DNA of 64,000 bases, taken from Paenibacillus_G elgii_A (GTDB taxonomy: Bacteria > Bacillota > Bacilli > Paenibacillales > NBRC-103111). Position 1 is the stretch's first letter. Every line of letters begins with the position of its first letter. Below are positions 9,081 to 17,358 of this stretch, one piece after another. The position numbers were made by a program, and so were the translations under genes. Location: contig JBHJMN010000029.1 of NCBI GenBank assembly GCA_042219835.1, positions 1-64,000 of the forward strand. The letters are read 5' to 3'. The notes beneath the pieces are model-generated. The model saw only the letters and a program-made list of their open reading frames with translations. It was not told the DNA's origin and did not search any database.

Positions 9081-9467
9081 ATGAAACAATATAATCTGGG
9101 TATAGAAGCAACACTTGAAATAATCGGCGGAAAATGGAAATCCTTGATCATATGCTTATTAATGTCCGGTGTAAAGAGAACAAGCGAATTACAACGCAAT
9201 ATTCACGGCATTTCACAAAAGGTTCTGATTCAGCAGCTTCGTGAACTTGAGAAGGATGGACTCGTAAAAAGACATGTGTACCAGCAGATGCCGCCAAAGG
9301 TCGAATATAGCCTCACAGAATATGGAGTTACAGCCAATAAGATCGTTGAAGTTATGTGTTCTTGGGGTAAAGAAAATATTAAAATAAGACAACAACAAGG
9401 AGAAGATATTGTCTTGCTGGAGGATAAGACACCGGGGAATTTTGAAGATTTCGAAAAAGATAAATAA
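9081..9467 (+). CDS. HxlR-family transcriptional regulator
   Basis: Winged-helix regulator of 128 residues. The HxlR core is clear: GIEATLEIIGGKWKSLIIC (7-25), the ELQRNIHGISQKVLIQQL recognition region and a wing (VEYSLTEYG). It most likely represses the divergent flavodoxin-type oxidoreductase and itself. Many relatives sense electrophiles or hypochlorite through a cysteine immediately before the helix, in a CPxE motif. Here that position is Leu6-Gly7, so this sensing cysteine is absent; the only early Cys is in the LIIC segment. A terminator follows at 9572. Confidence 0.85.
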   Translation: MKQYNLGIEATLEIIGGKWKSLIICLLMSGVKRTSELQRNIHGISQKVLIQQLRELEKDGLVKRHVYQQMPPKVEYSLTEYGVTANKIVEVMCSWGKENIKIRQQQGEDIVLLEDKTPGNFEDFEKDK

Positions 9468-9571
9468 ATTGAATGAAGTGAAACAATGACATGTTCAGAC
9501 TGTTTTTGACTCATACTGCTCAGACGAATATTTTCGCCACAGCAGCGTCAATAGTGTGCATCGCAAAATGA

Positions 9572-9602
9572 CCGCCGTTCGCAGGGAAGGCGGTCTTTTT
9601 CG
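9572..9602. terminator. terminator between hxlR and the biosynthetic cluster
   Basis: GACCGCC (9572-9578) pairs with GGCGGTC (9591-9597), followed by TTTTT on the plus strand and ATTTTG on the minus strand. It can serve both the hxlR gene and the convergent minus-strand operon ending at 9632. Confidence 0.75.
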
Positions 9603-9631
9603 CGATTCTTGCACAGACTTCAATTCGGAGG

Positions 9632-10636
9632 CTATCCGCCTTCCCCGGCCTTGCGAAGCGTCAGCAGTCCGATGCCGAAATCGGCGCTGGCAAACAGAAG
9701 CAGAACCGACTGTCCCTCCCGAAGCTGGTCACTGTCCTCCGCCTCCTGCAAGGTAATGAACGGATCGCTGCCCAAAAAATTAATCGTTTTCCGCGTTTGC
9801 CTTACATAGACGGAAATCCCACAGCGTTCCCCAGCCTCGCCGACAGCCGTCACGAAGGCATCGGACACATTCTGAATCACCAGCCGATCAGGCGCGTTCC
9901 CCGCCGCCTTCATCTCCTGAAGCGCTTGCCCAGCTAGACGGGCGAGCGCCAGCGTCGTCTGTTCGTAATCGGCCGTCGTCCACGCTCGCATCGGTCCGGC
10001 TTGAAGGAACGGCCGAATGCAGCCTTTCGTTACTTCGTACTCGCCCGCTTCGGTTGCTACCGTGCATAACACCGCAGCGTCCCCTTTGATCGAGCCTGTC
10101 CAAGGCGTCCGGCTGAACGGATACTCCGTTCGATCCGCAATGCAGAGCAAGCCGTCCGTCCCTTCTCCATACTCCAGCATGCGCCTGTACCAGCTGATCG
10201 CCTGAATGCAGGCGAGGCTTCCGAGCTGTCCGAGCACGAACGGCAGCACATGACGATGCCCGAACTCGGCGCACAGCTTGAACCCCGGCAAGGTCGTCAG
10301 CGGATGCTGCACCGTTTCGTGGCAGTAGCAGATCAGATCAAACTTCCGGTCCGCTCCGAAGCGGCGCTTCCCTTCCTCGCACAAATAGTCGACGGGATGC
10401 TTTTCGAACACCGGAATCCGTACTGCGGGAAGCGAAGAATGCGGCGGACCCGGCTCCACGGCCGGCCAAGGCGAGGACATCCCAGCATGCGCGAACAGCC
10501 ATTTGGGCGGACTATCTTCCCATGGCTGTCCCGCCTCCGCGCAGTAGGCCTCCAAGGAGCTTTCCGCCTCCGGAACGATGCACCGAAGCCCGCTAATATA
10601 CAGCTTCTTGCCTTCCGGAAAACCTTGCGCGCTCAT
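9632..10636 (-). CDS. KAS III-like (thiolase-fold) protein B of the biosynthetic cluster
   Basis: Protein of 334 residues with the beta-ketoacyl-ACP synthase III fold. The probable nucleophile is Cys143 in LGSLACIQAI. The acidic GDAAVL turn is at 185-190, and INFLGSDP (285-292) occupies the position of the FabH GNTSAAS segment. The usual HQAN motif reads IQNVS (254-258), so the catalytic histidine is missing. Acyl transfer through the cysteine remains possible, while decarboxylative condensation is doubtful. ATG 10636 is preceded by GGAGGAAGGGG and overlaps the stop of the sister gene (ATGA), so the two are translationally coupled and may form a heterodimer. The pathway role is inferred from the neighbouring carrier protein. 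Confidence 0.7.
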   Translation of the reverse strand: MSAQGFPEGKKLYISGLRCIVPEAESSLEAYCAEAGQPWEDSPPKWLFAHAGMSSPWPAVEPGPPHSSLPAVRIPVFEKHPVDYLCEEGKRRFGADRKFDLICYCHETVQHPLTTLPGFKLCAEFGHRHVLPFVLGQLGSLACIQAISWYRRMLEYGEGTDGLLCIADRTEYPFSRTPWTGSIKGDAAVLCTVATEAGEYEVTKGCIRPFLQAGPMRAWTTADYEQTTLALARLAGQALQEMKAAGNAPDRLVIQNVSDAFVTAVGEAGERCGISVYVRQTRKTINFLGSDPFITLQEAEDSDQLREGQSVLLLFASADFGIGLLTLRKAGEGG

Positions 10637-11616
10637 GGCTCCCCTTCCTCCTTGACCGGAATCCCGGGCCGGTTCATCGGCACATACCGGTGCAGGGCAC
10701 AGCCGAGCGTGCCAGCCGTGCCGATGGTAACCGTCAAATAATAGTCCCCCGGCAGCAAGGCCCCGTCGGCTAACGCGCGCCAAATATTGTAAGGGATGTC
10801 CGTATTCGTAATATGCCCGACTTCGCGCATGGTGGCGTAGTAAAACATATCTGGCGAAAGACGCAGCGAATTGGCTACCGTATCCCAAACCTGCCGGGTC
10901 GTATTGCCGCACACGACGAGACGGATGTCGGAAAAGGTGAACCCGGCTTCGTGAAGCGTCTCCAGCATCATCTTGCGAAGACTCATATAGAACGTCGCAT
11001 GGAAGCGCTGCAGGTGAGATGGATCGTTATCGTAGACCTTGCCTGCCGTTTTATACTTTACGGCAAGCGTTTGATGATCGCCGTATTCCCGGCGGAATAA
11101 GCAGGCGCTGGCGCTGTCCCCGCTAAGGATGAATTCATTGATATAGTAGAACGGATGGATCCCGAGATCGGCGGTCACGAACAGCACCGCTTTGTCCGGA
11201 TCGCGAGCCAACGGATAGGCGGCCATGCGCAGAAACCAGTGGAACGTCGAGCAGGAATGCTCCTCGACCGGGTACAAGGGAACCTGCTCCCAGCCCCAGC
11301 GCAGCAGCATCGTTTTGAACAGATTGCATTCATGCCAAGCTACCTGTGACGTATGCGCAAACCAGATTTCCCCGATCTCGATGCCTTCCCGCCTGCAACG
11401 CTCCGCTACAGGCTCAAGCGCCCGCTCCGCCATTTCCTCCATCGACAGGCGTCTTTCGACCGCAACGGTCTCAAACCCCCGCTCCCGGTAATAAGCCTCA
11501 TCGTGCTCAAGAGGGTACCCGCATTTCACCGCGTTTGAAATGATATCCGCCATCGGCACCGTCAGCTCGGGCCGATAAACGGAGAAGTCATCCATATGGA
11601 ACCGCCCTTGCATCAT
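10633..11616 (-). CDS. KAS III-like (thiolase-fold) protein A of the biosynthetic cluster
   Basis: Protein of 327 residues, KAS III/FabH superfamily. The nucleophile is most likely Cys122 in EEHSCSTFHW, followed by SGDSASACLF (165-174). The FabH active-site histidine region (HQAN) is replaced by CGNTT (236-240), and the later FabH asparagine segment reads VGHITNTD with His268. The canonical Cys-His-Asn triad is therefore rearranged or lost. The ATG pair at 11616 has AAAGAGG seven bases upstream. It lies 38 bases after the radical SAM gene in the same operon and overlaps KAS-like B by four bases. It probably moves an acyl or aminoacyl unit to or from the clustered ACP; the substrate is unknown. 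Confidence 0.7.
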   Translation of the reverse strand: MMQGRFHMDDFSVYRPELTVPMADIISNAVKCGYPLEHDEAYYRERGFETVAVERRLSMEEMAERALEPVAERCRREGIEIGEIWFAHTSQVAWHECNLFKTMLLRWGWEQVPLYPVEEHSCSTFHWFLRMAAYPLARDPDKAVLFVTADLGIHPFYYINEFILSGDSASACLFRREYGDHQTLAVKYKTAGKVYDNDPSHLQRFHATFYMSLRKMMLETLHEAGFTFSDIRLVVCGNTTRQVWDTVANSLRLSPDMFYYATMREVGHITNTDIPYNIWRALADGALLPGDYYLTVTIGTAGTLGCALHRYVPMNRPGIPVKEEGEP

Positions 11617-11654
11617 CCGCAGCCCTCTTTCCTGTCGCCGCTTGGTTGCGGGAT

Positions 11655-12827
11655 TTATCGGCCGTAGTTATAAAGCAGCACGCATCGCGAACAGATCGGC
11701 GTCAATCCACGGCCGAGCGTCTCCCGGTGCCGCTTGAAGCTTTCGCTATGATACACGTCCTTCAGCTCCGTCCCGTTCAAGTCGCCGAGCGTAAACTCGG
11801 GGAAAAACTTGCACGGGTTGACCTTCCCGTCCGGCATCACATCCACCCGGTTGGCAATGGCCAAGCATTGCTCCCGCTTCATCGCCGGCTTCTCGGAGCC
11901 AAGAATGAAGTCTCTGATCTCATCCCGCTCCAGCGCCGGCTGAAAACGGATTCGGCTGTTCCACACCCGCCCGTTGATCCGGTCGATCTCCGCCACGAGC
12001 GGCTCGATATTCGATTCCGAGACGCGGAAGGTGAAGGAATGCCAGCTATACCGCTGCTGCTGCTGCGCCGCTTCCAGCCAAGGGAAATACCGCGTATAGT
12101 AGTCGTCCATCTTTACTGCAATCTCGCTTGGGATGTACCAAGGAAATACGAAGTAGACCGTATCGACGCCGAGGTCTTCGAAATATTCCATGAAATCGTA
12201 CAGCTTCGTAACCATCGCATCGCTAATGGTCAGGCTGAGCGAAATGCGGCCTTGATACTCGCCTGTTCTCTGCAGGTCTAACAGCAGCTTCACCGTTTGG
12301 ACGACTTTCTTGTACGTGCCCCTCCCGCGAATGGCGTCGTTCTCCGCTTCAAAGCCATCCAAGCTGATGAGCAGCGTCATATCCTTCGATATTTTCAGCA
12401 CGGAATCCAGCTTCTGCTCCACGAGCAGCGCATTGGTACAAACGGTCGTATTGCGGGGATCGCGTTCCAGCAAGTCGGCCAATTCGTCAAATTTGCTGTA
12501 ATACAGCGGTTCGCCGCCCCAAAGGAACAAACGGGATTTCCGCTGGCGCGTTTGCTCCAGCAGGCGTTCGAGCAGGGAAAACTCAATCTCCTGACTCTTT
12601 ATCTCCTTGGCCATATCGTGATGAAAGCCGTCGCTCGCCCATTCGAAGCAATGCTTGCAGCGCAGATTACAGCCGTTGTTCAGCTTGATGCCGATGTCCT
12701 CGGGAATATCCAGCGCGAACGTCGGATCGCGCCGCAGCGCTTTGCTGGTCACGGACATGTTGCGAATCGTCCGCTTCATATTATGAAACGTGTTTCCGTC
12801 AAAGGTAACTTTCGTTTTCGGTTGCAT
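11655..12827 (-). CDS. radical SAM/SPASM-type enzyme 2
   Basis: Radical SAM protein of 390 residues. The [4Fe-4S]/SAM motif CNLRCKHC gives Cys53, Cys57 and Cys60, followed by GGEPL (104-108). The C-terminal SPASM/twitch-type region has Cys321-x12-G-x4-Cys339 and a CSRC pair (379, 382), enough for one auxiliary iron-sulfur cluster. These enzymes use a 5'-deoxyadenosyl radical on peptides or small molecules. No obvious substrate peptide is encoded, and an acyl carrier protein gene lies 57 bases upstream, so a carrier-bound or free small-molecule substrate is plausible (inference). ATG 12827 follows GGGAGGG by six bases; an in-frame ATG at 12842 overlaps that site. Confidence 0.85.
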   Translation of the reverse strand: MQPKTKVTFDGNTFHNMKRTIRNMSVTSKALRRDPTFALDIPEDIGIKLNNGCNLRCKHCFEWASDGFHHDMAKEIKSQEIEFSLLERLLEQTRQRKSRLFLWGGEPLYYSKFDELADLLERDPRNTTVCTNALLVEQKLDSVLKISKDMTLLISLDGFEAENDAIRGRGTYKKVVQTVKLLLDLQRTGEYQGRISLSLTISDAMVTKLYDFMEYFEDLGVDTVYFVFPWYIPSEIAVKMDDYYTRYFPWLEAAQQQQRYSWHSFTFRVSESNIEPLVAEIDRINGRVWNSRIRFQPALERDEIRDFILGSEKPAMKREQCLAIANRVDVMPDGKVNPCKFFPEFTLGDLNGTELKDVYHSESFKRHRETLGRGLTPICSRCVLLYNYGR

Positions 12828-12884
12828 GAACGGCCCTCCCATCTTTCGGCGAACGGTTTTTCATGATTCATCAACAACGGGCTG

Positions 12885-13160
12885 CTAAGCCGTCTGGCCG
12901 CTTGCCCCGTTCGAAGCATCCGCTCTCACGCTCTCCAAGAAAGCGACGAAAGCTTGAATAGAGTTCAGGTGTTCGAGCTGGAAATCATCAAAGTCGATTT
13001 CCACATCGAAAGCATCTTCAATGGCCAGCACGAAATTGATCATTTGCAGCGAATCGAGTCCTACCTCGTTAACGATATCCGTCTCCGGCTTTAATGTGGA
13101 CAGCAGCTCCGGAGACTCCTTGATTTCACTCAAAATTTTCATCACGGTTTGCATCACCAT
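12885..13160 (-). CDS. acyl carrier protein
   Basis: Stand-alone carrier protein of 91 residues. The phosphopantetheine site is Ser37 in EVGLDSLQMINFVL, followed by the acidic helix II/III segment (IEDAFDVEIDFDDF). It is not next to fatty-acid synthesis genes but sits inside the radical SAM/KAS III-like cluster, so it most likely tethers an acyl or aminoacyl intermediate of this pathway. AGGAGGAG precedes ATG 13160 by about six bases. It lies 17 bases after the oxidoreductase gene. A dedicated phosphopantetheinyl transferase is not present in the window. Confidence 0.88.
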   Translation of the reverse strand: MVMQTVMKILSEIKESPELLSTLKPETDIVNEVGLDSLQMINFVLAIEDAFDVEIDFDDFQLEHLNSIQAFVAFLESVRADASNGASGQTA

Positions 13161-13177
13161 AAGAAACTCCTCCTCAT

Positions 13178-14203
13178 CTAAGTCAGTGGCTGGCCTGAGG
13201 CCAGCGGATATCCGGGCAGCTTCGCCCTCGCCAGCGTCAGCAGCCGCTCGTGCATCGCCATGCGCTCGTACGATTGAACGATCGGCACATTGCTTGTTAT
13301 CCCATCCAGCACATCGCTGAAAAACGCCAATTGATTCACGAAATAATTTTGCGGATCGAAGGCCAGCTTCTCTACCGCCCCGGTCTGCTTATCCCGGATG
13401 CGAATAGCAATGCGGTACGTTCCCATGCTGGCGCGGAAAAAATCGTCCACGGTCACAACGGCACGCTCAAATTCAAGCGTATGCCGGGAAGCCGCCGGCA
13501 GCTCGAAGGAGGCGACAAGCTCGGCGCGCACCCCGTCCACGTAGTCCAGCGCCGCCCGAAACGTCCAATCGCAGCCGCCCGGTCCCGCAAAATCCGACTC
13601 CGCATCGCAGATCGACGGCTCCAGCCCCAGCACCGCTTGCAGGAATTGCAGCCAATAGCAGCCGAAATCATAGAAAGCGCCGCCGCCGCGTTCCGGGAAG
13701 CTGCGATAATTTTGCCGCTCCGGGTCCTGGAACGGAACCGAGATTTGCGAGCTTACCTGCAAGAGGCTGCCGTATGCGTTGCGGTCGACCATCCGCTTAA
13801 TCTCGCTCTGCCAAGGATGGTGCTGCACCATCAGGCCTTCCAGCGCGGGCAAGCCGGACGCGGCCTGCGCGTCCATCAGCCGCCGAAGCTCCTCCGTGTT
13901 CAGACAGATCGGCTTCTCCACCAGCACCGGCTTCCCCGCCTGCATCGCCCGAATCGCCCATTCCGCATGCAACTCGTTGCTGAGCGCAATATAGACGAAG
14001 TCAATCTCCTCGCAGGCCAGCAGCTCCTCGTAGCTGCCGAACGCGTGCGGAATGCCGTACTTGTCCGCATTGGACTCGGCTTTGGACTTCGTCCTGCTCG
14101 CAATAGCGTGAACGCCGAGGTGTTCGAGGCTCTTAAGGGGCGTGAACAGCGCCCGGTCGAGGATGTGAGCGCAGCCGAGCACGCCGATTCGTTTCTTTCT
14201 CAT
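13178..14203 (-). CDS. Gfo/Idh/MocA family NAD(P)-dependent oxidoreductase
   Basis: Oxidoreductase of 341 residues. The N-terminal Rossmann fold starts RIGVLGCAHI, the family motif GKPVLVEKPI is near residue 92-101, and the C-terminal alpha/beta domain carries GGGAFYDFGCYWL. Members oxidise or reduce sugar, inositol or cyclitol hydroxyl groups, or act on imines. In this cluster it could oxidise a sugar-like or amino-alcohol building block; this is inferred from context only. The ATG at 14203 is placed by GAGGT seven bases upstream; an earlier in-frame GTG (14209) is too close to that site. Gaps to neighbours are 17-21 bases, consistent with one operon. Confidence 0.83.
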   Translation of the reverse strand: MRKKRIGVLGCAHILDRALFTPLKSLEHLGVHAIASRTKSKAESNADKYGIPHAFGSYEELLACEEIDFVYIALSNELHAEWAIRAMQAGKPVLVEKPICLNTEELRRLMDAQAASGLPALEGLMVQHHPWQSEIKRMVDRNAYGSLLQVSSQISVPFQDPERQNYRSFPERGGGAFYDFGCYWLQFLQAVLGLEPSICDAESDFAGPGGCDWTFRAALDYVDGVRAELVASFELPAASRHTLEFERAVVTVDDFFRASMGTYRIAIRIRDKQTGAVEKLAFDPQNYFVNQLAFFSDVLDGITSNVPIVQSYERMAMHERLLTLARAKLPGYPLASGQPLT

Positions 14204-14224
14204 AGGCACGACCTCGTGCTTCCT

Positions 14225-15343
14225 TTATTTTTCCGTTTTCGTCTTGAAGTTCAAACAGCAGGCCTGACAGATCGGGAATGAATTTTTTTTCAAATAATTG
14301 CGGTATTGCTTATACTTCGGTCCGTTCCAGATATCAATCAGCCGCTGCTCGTTTACGTTGCCGAGCGTCAAGTCATAGAAGGCATGACAGGACGTCACGT
14401 CGCCTCTCGCATTGATCTCCGTGCTAAGCCAAGGGAATTCGCAGCGCTTCTTGGCATGTGACAGCTTGTGGCTGTTTCCGCTGAAGTACAGCTCGACCGT
14501 CTCCTCGGTCATGTTCTGCGGATAGGCGTTGAAATAAACCCCTTTCTCCTTACAGTACTCCTCGATGTTGCGCACTTGGCGGGCGATTTCCTTTGCATCC
14601 ATCTCGCTAAACTCGGATAATTCACGGACGAAGCCCCTGGAAACGGCCGCATTCGTGTCCAGATCAAAATTATCTTTCAGAATATTCCGGTAATTCACGT
14701 GATCTTCAGGCGTAATAAACGACTGAAACTCCAAACTGATATGATCCAGCTTCGTAATATCCATGCTTTTGAAGAAAAGCTCCTCCACATGCATGTATGT
14801 TAGAGGGGTAATAATGAAGATCGTACCGATCTTCGGAAATTCCTTGCCCTTCTCCTCCCGGAGCGCATGAAGCTTCTCAATGCCGCGGATCGCTCTCTTG
14901 AATACGCCCTTGCCGCGCTGCTGGTCGTTAATCTCCTCCGGACCGTCCATCGACACCCATACGCGATGCGGCTCATTCTCGATAATCATCTCCGCGTGCT
15001 TCTCCAGCAGCGTTCCGTTGGTCGGGAAAGCGACTTGGCTTCCGTAATATTTTAATGCAGCCAGAACCTCATCGATGTGCGGATACATCAGAGGCTCTCC
15101 GCCAAACAGATCGTAATAAGGCTTGACCGGGCTGCAATCCTCGATAATTTGCTTAACCACTTTGATATCCAGCTGCGTCAGCATCGTTCGTTCCTTGTAG
15201 GCGCCGTTATCGCCCCATTCATAGCACATTTTGCACCTTAAATTACAGGCCTCCAGAAGCTGCAGCCAAATCCACCGGGGCGCCGACGTACTCAAGAGCG
15301 GTGAAATCGTTGAAGCCGTGTCGTTGCGAAGTTGTACGGACAT
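14225..15343 (-). CDS. radical SAM/SPASM-type enzyme 1
   Basis: Radical SAM enzyme of 372 residues. Cys33, Cys37 and Cys40 form CNLRCKMC, followed by YEWGDNG. GGEPL is at 81-85. The C-terminal part has Cys301-x12-G-x4-Cys319 and a CQACC group (359, 362, 363), a SPASM/twitch-type auxiliary cluster site. It shares the unusual EW following the cluster motif with enzyme 2, so the two are probably paralogues acting in sequence. TTGGAGGAGG immediately upstream gives a strong start at 15343. It is the first enzyme gene after the permease genes, with a 152-base gap. The reaction is unknown. Confidence 0.85.
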   Translation of the reverse strand: MSVQLRNDTASTISPLLSTSAPRWIWLQLLEACNLRCKMCYEWGDNGAYKERTMLTQLDIKVVKQIIEDCSPVKPYYDLFGGEPLMYPHIDEVLAALKYYGSQVAFPTNGTLLEKHAEMIIENEPHRVWVSMDGPEEINDQQRGKGVFKRAIRGIEKLHALREEKGKEFPKIGTIFIITPLTYMHVEELFFKSMDITKLDHISLEFQSFITPEDHVNYRNILKDNFDLDTNAAVSRGFVRELSEFSEMDAKEIARQVRNIEEYCKEKGVYFNAYPQNMTEETVELYFSGNSHKLSHAKKRCEFPWLSTEINARGDVTSCHAFYDLTLGNVNEQRLIDIWNGPKYKQYRNYLKKNSFPICQACCLNFKTKTEK

Positions 15344-15495
15344 CGTCTAACCTCCTCCAATTTTCATGTCATGGTTGGTATAGGACCTGTCGATTCAGCC
15401 TACGATTGCCTCATCTGTGGTGCCTTCCCGCCTGCGCTTGCTCTGGACTTCATCACCTCCCTTATCGTCATTTGCCGCTTCGGACGAATGTTCAG

Positions 15496-16305
15496 CTACA
15501 AACTTGAGCTGCTGTACACGCTCAGCGCCCGCTTCCACAGAAAGCGGACCAGCAGGAAGCAGACGACCGGGGCCAGCGCGCCCCAGGCCAATTCAGCGGC
15601 AGACAGCTTGCCGAGCACAAACATCGGGGCAAAGTTCGTAATCAAAAACACAGGAACGACAAACGTCCCTATCCGTTGTATCCACTTGTTGTACATGGAT
15701 GCGGGCATATTGTTGGAATCCCATACGGAGTACGAAATTTCGCTGGCGGCCGACGTGTTCACGAACCAGAACGAGAGCAGCGAAGGAATGATCATAATGC
15801 AGTACGTGAGGACGGTAGCAGCTAGCAGAAAGGCCACAAATCCGGCGACATGGAGCAGCGTAACCGGAATGCCCGCGGCGCTCCAGCCGATCGCGATCAT
15901 GATGGTCCCCACAATCATATTCGGAATCGGCATCCCGACCTCGATATACCGCAAAGACACAAGAAATTGCAGCGACATCGGCTTGACCATCATCAGATCG
16001 AGACTGCCCGTGCGGACATGATCGCTGAGACGCAGGAAATTGTTAAAGAACAACCCCATGTAAATGCCCGTCAGCCATAAATGCGTCCCCATAAACATCA
16101 GAATCGTATCGGGCGACAGCCCGTTGATCCGCACATTCGTTTTGTACACGACGACCGCATACAGCAGCTTAGACATCAGAAACGCCGCCTCCACGAATAT
16201 GCCCGTTATGAAATTAAAGCGGTATTCCATCTGGGAAATGACCGAGTTTTTGGCGAATAACGCCAGGATGTGCAGATGTCGTCGCAGTTCGGTAACGAAG
16301 TTCAA
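15496..16305 (-). CDS. ABC-2 family transporter permease (second of pair)
   Basis: Six-helix membrane protein of 269 residues of the ABC-2 type family often annotated as DUF990/COG3694. Hydrophobic segments cluster at about 30-55, 65-85, 120-145, 150-180, 205-225 and 235-255. It lies three bases after the first permease gene. Such pairs normally work with a NatA-type ATPase to export a lipid, antibiotic or other small molecule. No ATPase gene is found in this operon or within the cluster. Export of the cluster product, or self-resistance, is the likely role. Confidence 0.75.
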   Translation of the reverse strand: MNFVTELRRHLHILALFAKNSVISQMEYRFNFITGIFVEAAFLMSKLLYAVVVYKTNVRINGLSPDTILMFMGTHLWLTGIYMGLFFNNFLRLSDHVRTGSLDLMMVKPMSLQFLVSLRYIEVGMPIPNMIVGTIMIAIGWSAAGIPVTLLHVAGFVAFLLAATVLTYCIMIIPSLLSFWFVNTSAASEISYSVWDSNNMPASMYNKWIQRIGTFVVPVFLITNFAPMFVLGKLSAAELAWGALAPVVCFLLVRFLWKRALSVYSSSSL

Positions 16306-16308
16306 AGC

Positions 16309-17115
16309 TCAGCCTCCTAGCCCCAAGTACCGTTTCATCCCACGCTTCCAGACCAGATGGCAGACGATCAGCATTACACCGATCCATAGGCCTTGTCCGG
16401 CGATACCTTGCCAAATCAGATCACCTGCTATTTTTCCATTCAATACGTTGACAGGGAAGTACACCATATAATGGAAGGGCAGGAAACGAAACAGCTGCTG
16501 CAGCCCTTCGCCGAATATTTCAAGCGGAAACATGCCGCCGCTCATGATATTTACCAGCAGGCTGGTGACGACGAAAAAGTAGGAAATTTCCGACAACCAG
16601 AAGGCGCACGCGCACAGGGCGTACGAGATCAGAAAGCTAATAATGACAGACAGGCACAGAGAGAGGAAAAAAGCCAGCAATCGTTCAAGTCCGGTATGCT
16701 GGTTATAAAACGAGTTCAATGCGAAGGTTAAAGCCAGAATGACGAACAGGGAAATCGTCACATAGATTAATCGCTGCCCGATAAACGAGCAGATGCGGAA
16801 GCCAAAATACGCAATCGGCTTGACCATATATTTATTCAATCCGCCGCTTTTGATATCTTCGGCGATGGCGTGCTCCATATTCGTAATCATCAGCTTGGAG
16901 ACGACGGCGGCAATGATCGTATACATGATCATCTCTTGATAGGAATAGCCGAACAAGCCGCTCTCTCCGGCGCTCGCGTACACCGCCGTCCATATATAAT
17001 ATTGCACGACGATCGGAAATACCGCGCTGAACAGAGAGAGAAAAAAATTAAAGCGGTATTCCAGCGAGCTTTGGAAGCCGATGCGGAACGCGACGACATA
17101 CTTGTGATGGGCCAT
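16309..17115 (-). CDS. ABC-2 family transporter permease (first of pair)
   Basis: Membrane protein of 268 residues of the ABC-2 family, COG4587-like. The start MAHHKYVVAFRIGFQSSLEY at 17115 is supported by GAGAGGTAG nine bases upstream; the open frame extends to 17205 but the extension is arginine-rich and has no ribosome site. Six membrane segments span about residues 25-260. It pairs with the next permease to form the channel of an exporter. It is the first clearly recognisable gene of the cluster, about 240 bases after a promoter at 17359-17388. Confidence 0.75.
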   Translation of the reverse strand: MAHHKYVVAFRIGFQSSLEYRFNFFLSLFSAVFPIVVQYYIWTAVYASAGESGLFGYSYQEMIMYTIIAAVVSKLMITNMEHAIAEDIKSGGLNKYMVKPIAYFGFRICSFIGQRLIYVTISLFVILALTFALNSFYNQHTGLERLLAFFLSLCLSVIISFLISYALCACAFWLSEISYFFVVTSLLVNIMSGGMFPLEIFGEGLQQLFRFLPFHYMVYFPVNVLNGKIAGDLIWQGIAGQGLWIGVMLIVCHLVWKRGMKRYLGLGG

Positions 17116-17164
17116 GGCGCTACCTCTCAACGGAGTCCGACGATACCGTCTTCGGCGTCGGTCC

Positions 17165-17356
17165 TCAGTTTTGTGAATGATGGGAGTTTCGGCGGTTTTC
17201 GTCAAAATTTTTGCGAATCAACAATTTTTTCAGAAAAGACCGCGCATTCTTCATCTTGCCGTACTTAAAGCACTTGACAAATTTGGGGATGAAAAAATCA
17301 CCTAATTCCCAGAAAGAAATTACCATATAACTTGTAAAATAACCCATCCCTTTCAT
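17165..17356 (-). CDS. small unrecognised basic protein at head of the cluster operon
   Basis: Open frame of 63 codons on the same strand, ending 49 bases before the permease start. I do not recognise it. The protein is basic with an aromatic/hydrophobic N-terminal half (SFWELGDFFIPKFVKCF) and a charged tail. Its codons are AT-rich, unlike the permease that follows. The predicted transcript starts almost at the first ATG, so a start at ATG 17326 (53 residues) is also possible. The ribosome site is weak (AAAGGGATGGG). It could be a leader peptide, a cluster-specific small protein, or a chance frame. Confidence 0.35.
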   Translation of the reverse strand: MKGMGYFTSYMVISFWELGDFFIPKFVKCFKYGKMKNARSFLKKLLIRKNFDENRRNSHHSQN

Positions 17357-17358
17357 TC

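Noticed and set aside
15350..15495. Short minus-strand frame (35-40 codons, ending TTDEAIVG) as a precursor peptide for the radical SAM enzymes
   Set aside because: It is an extension of a shifted frame inside the permease gene with no proper start; the AAGGGAGGTG nearby is too close to the following ATG.
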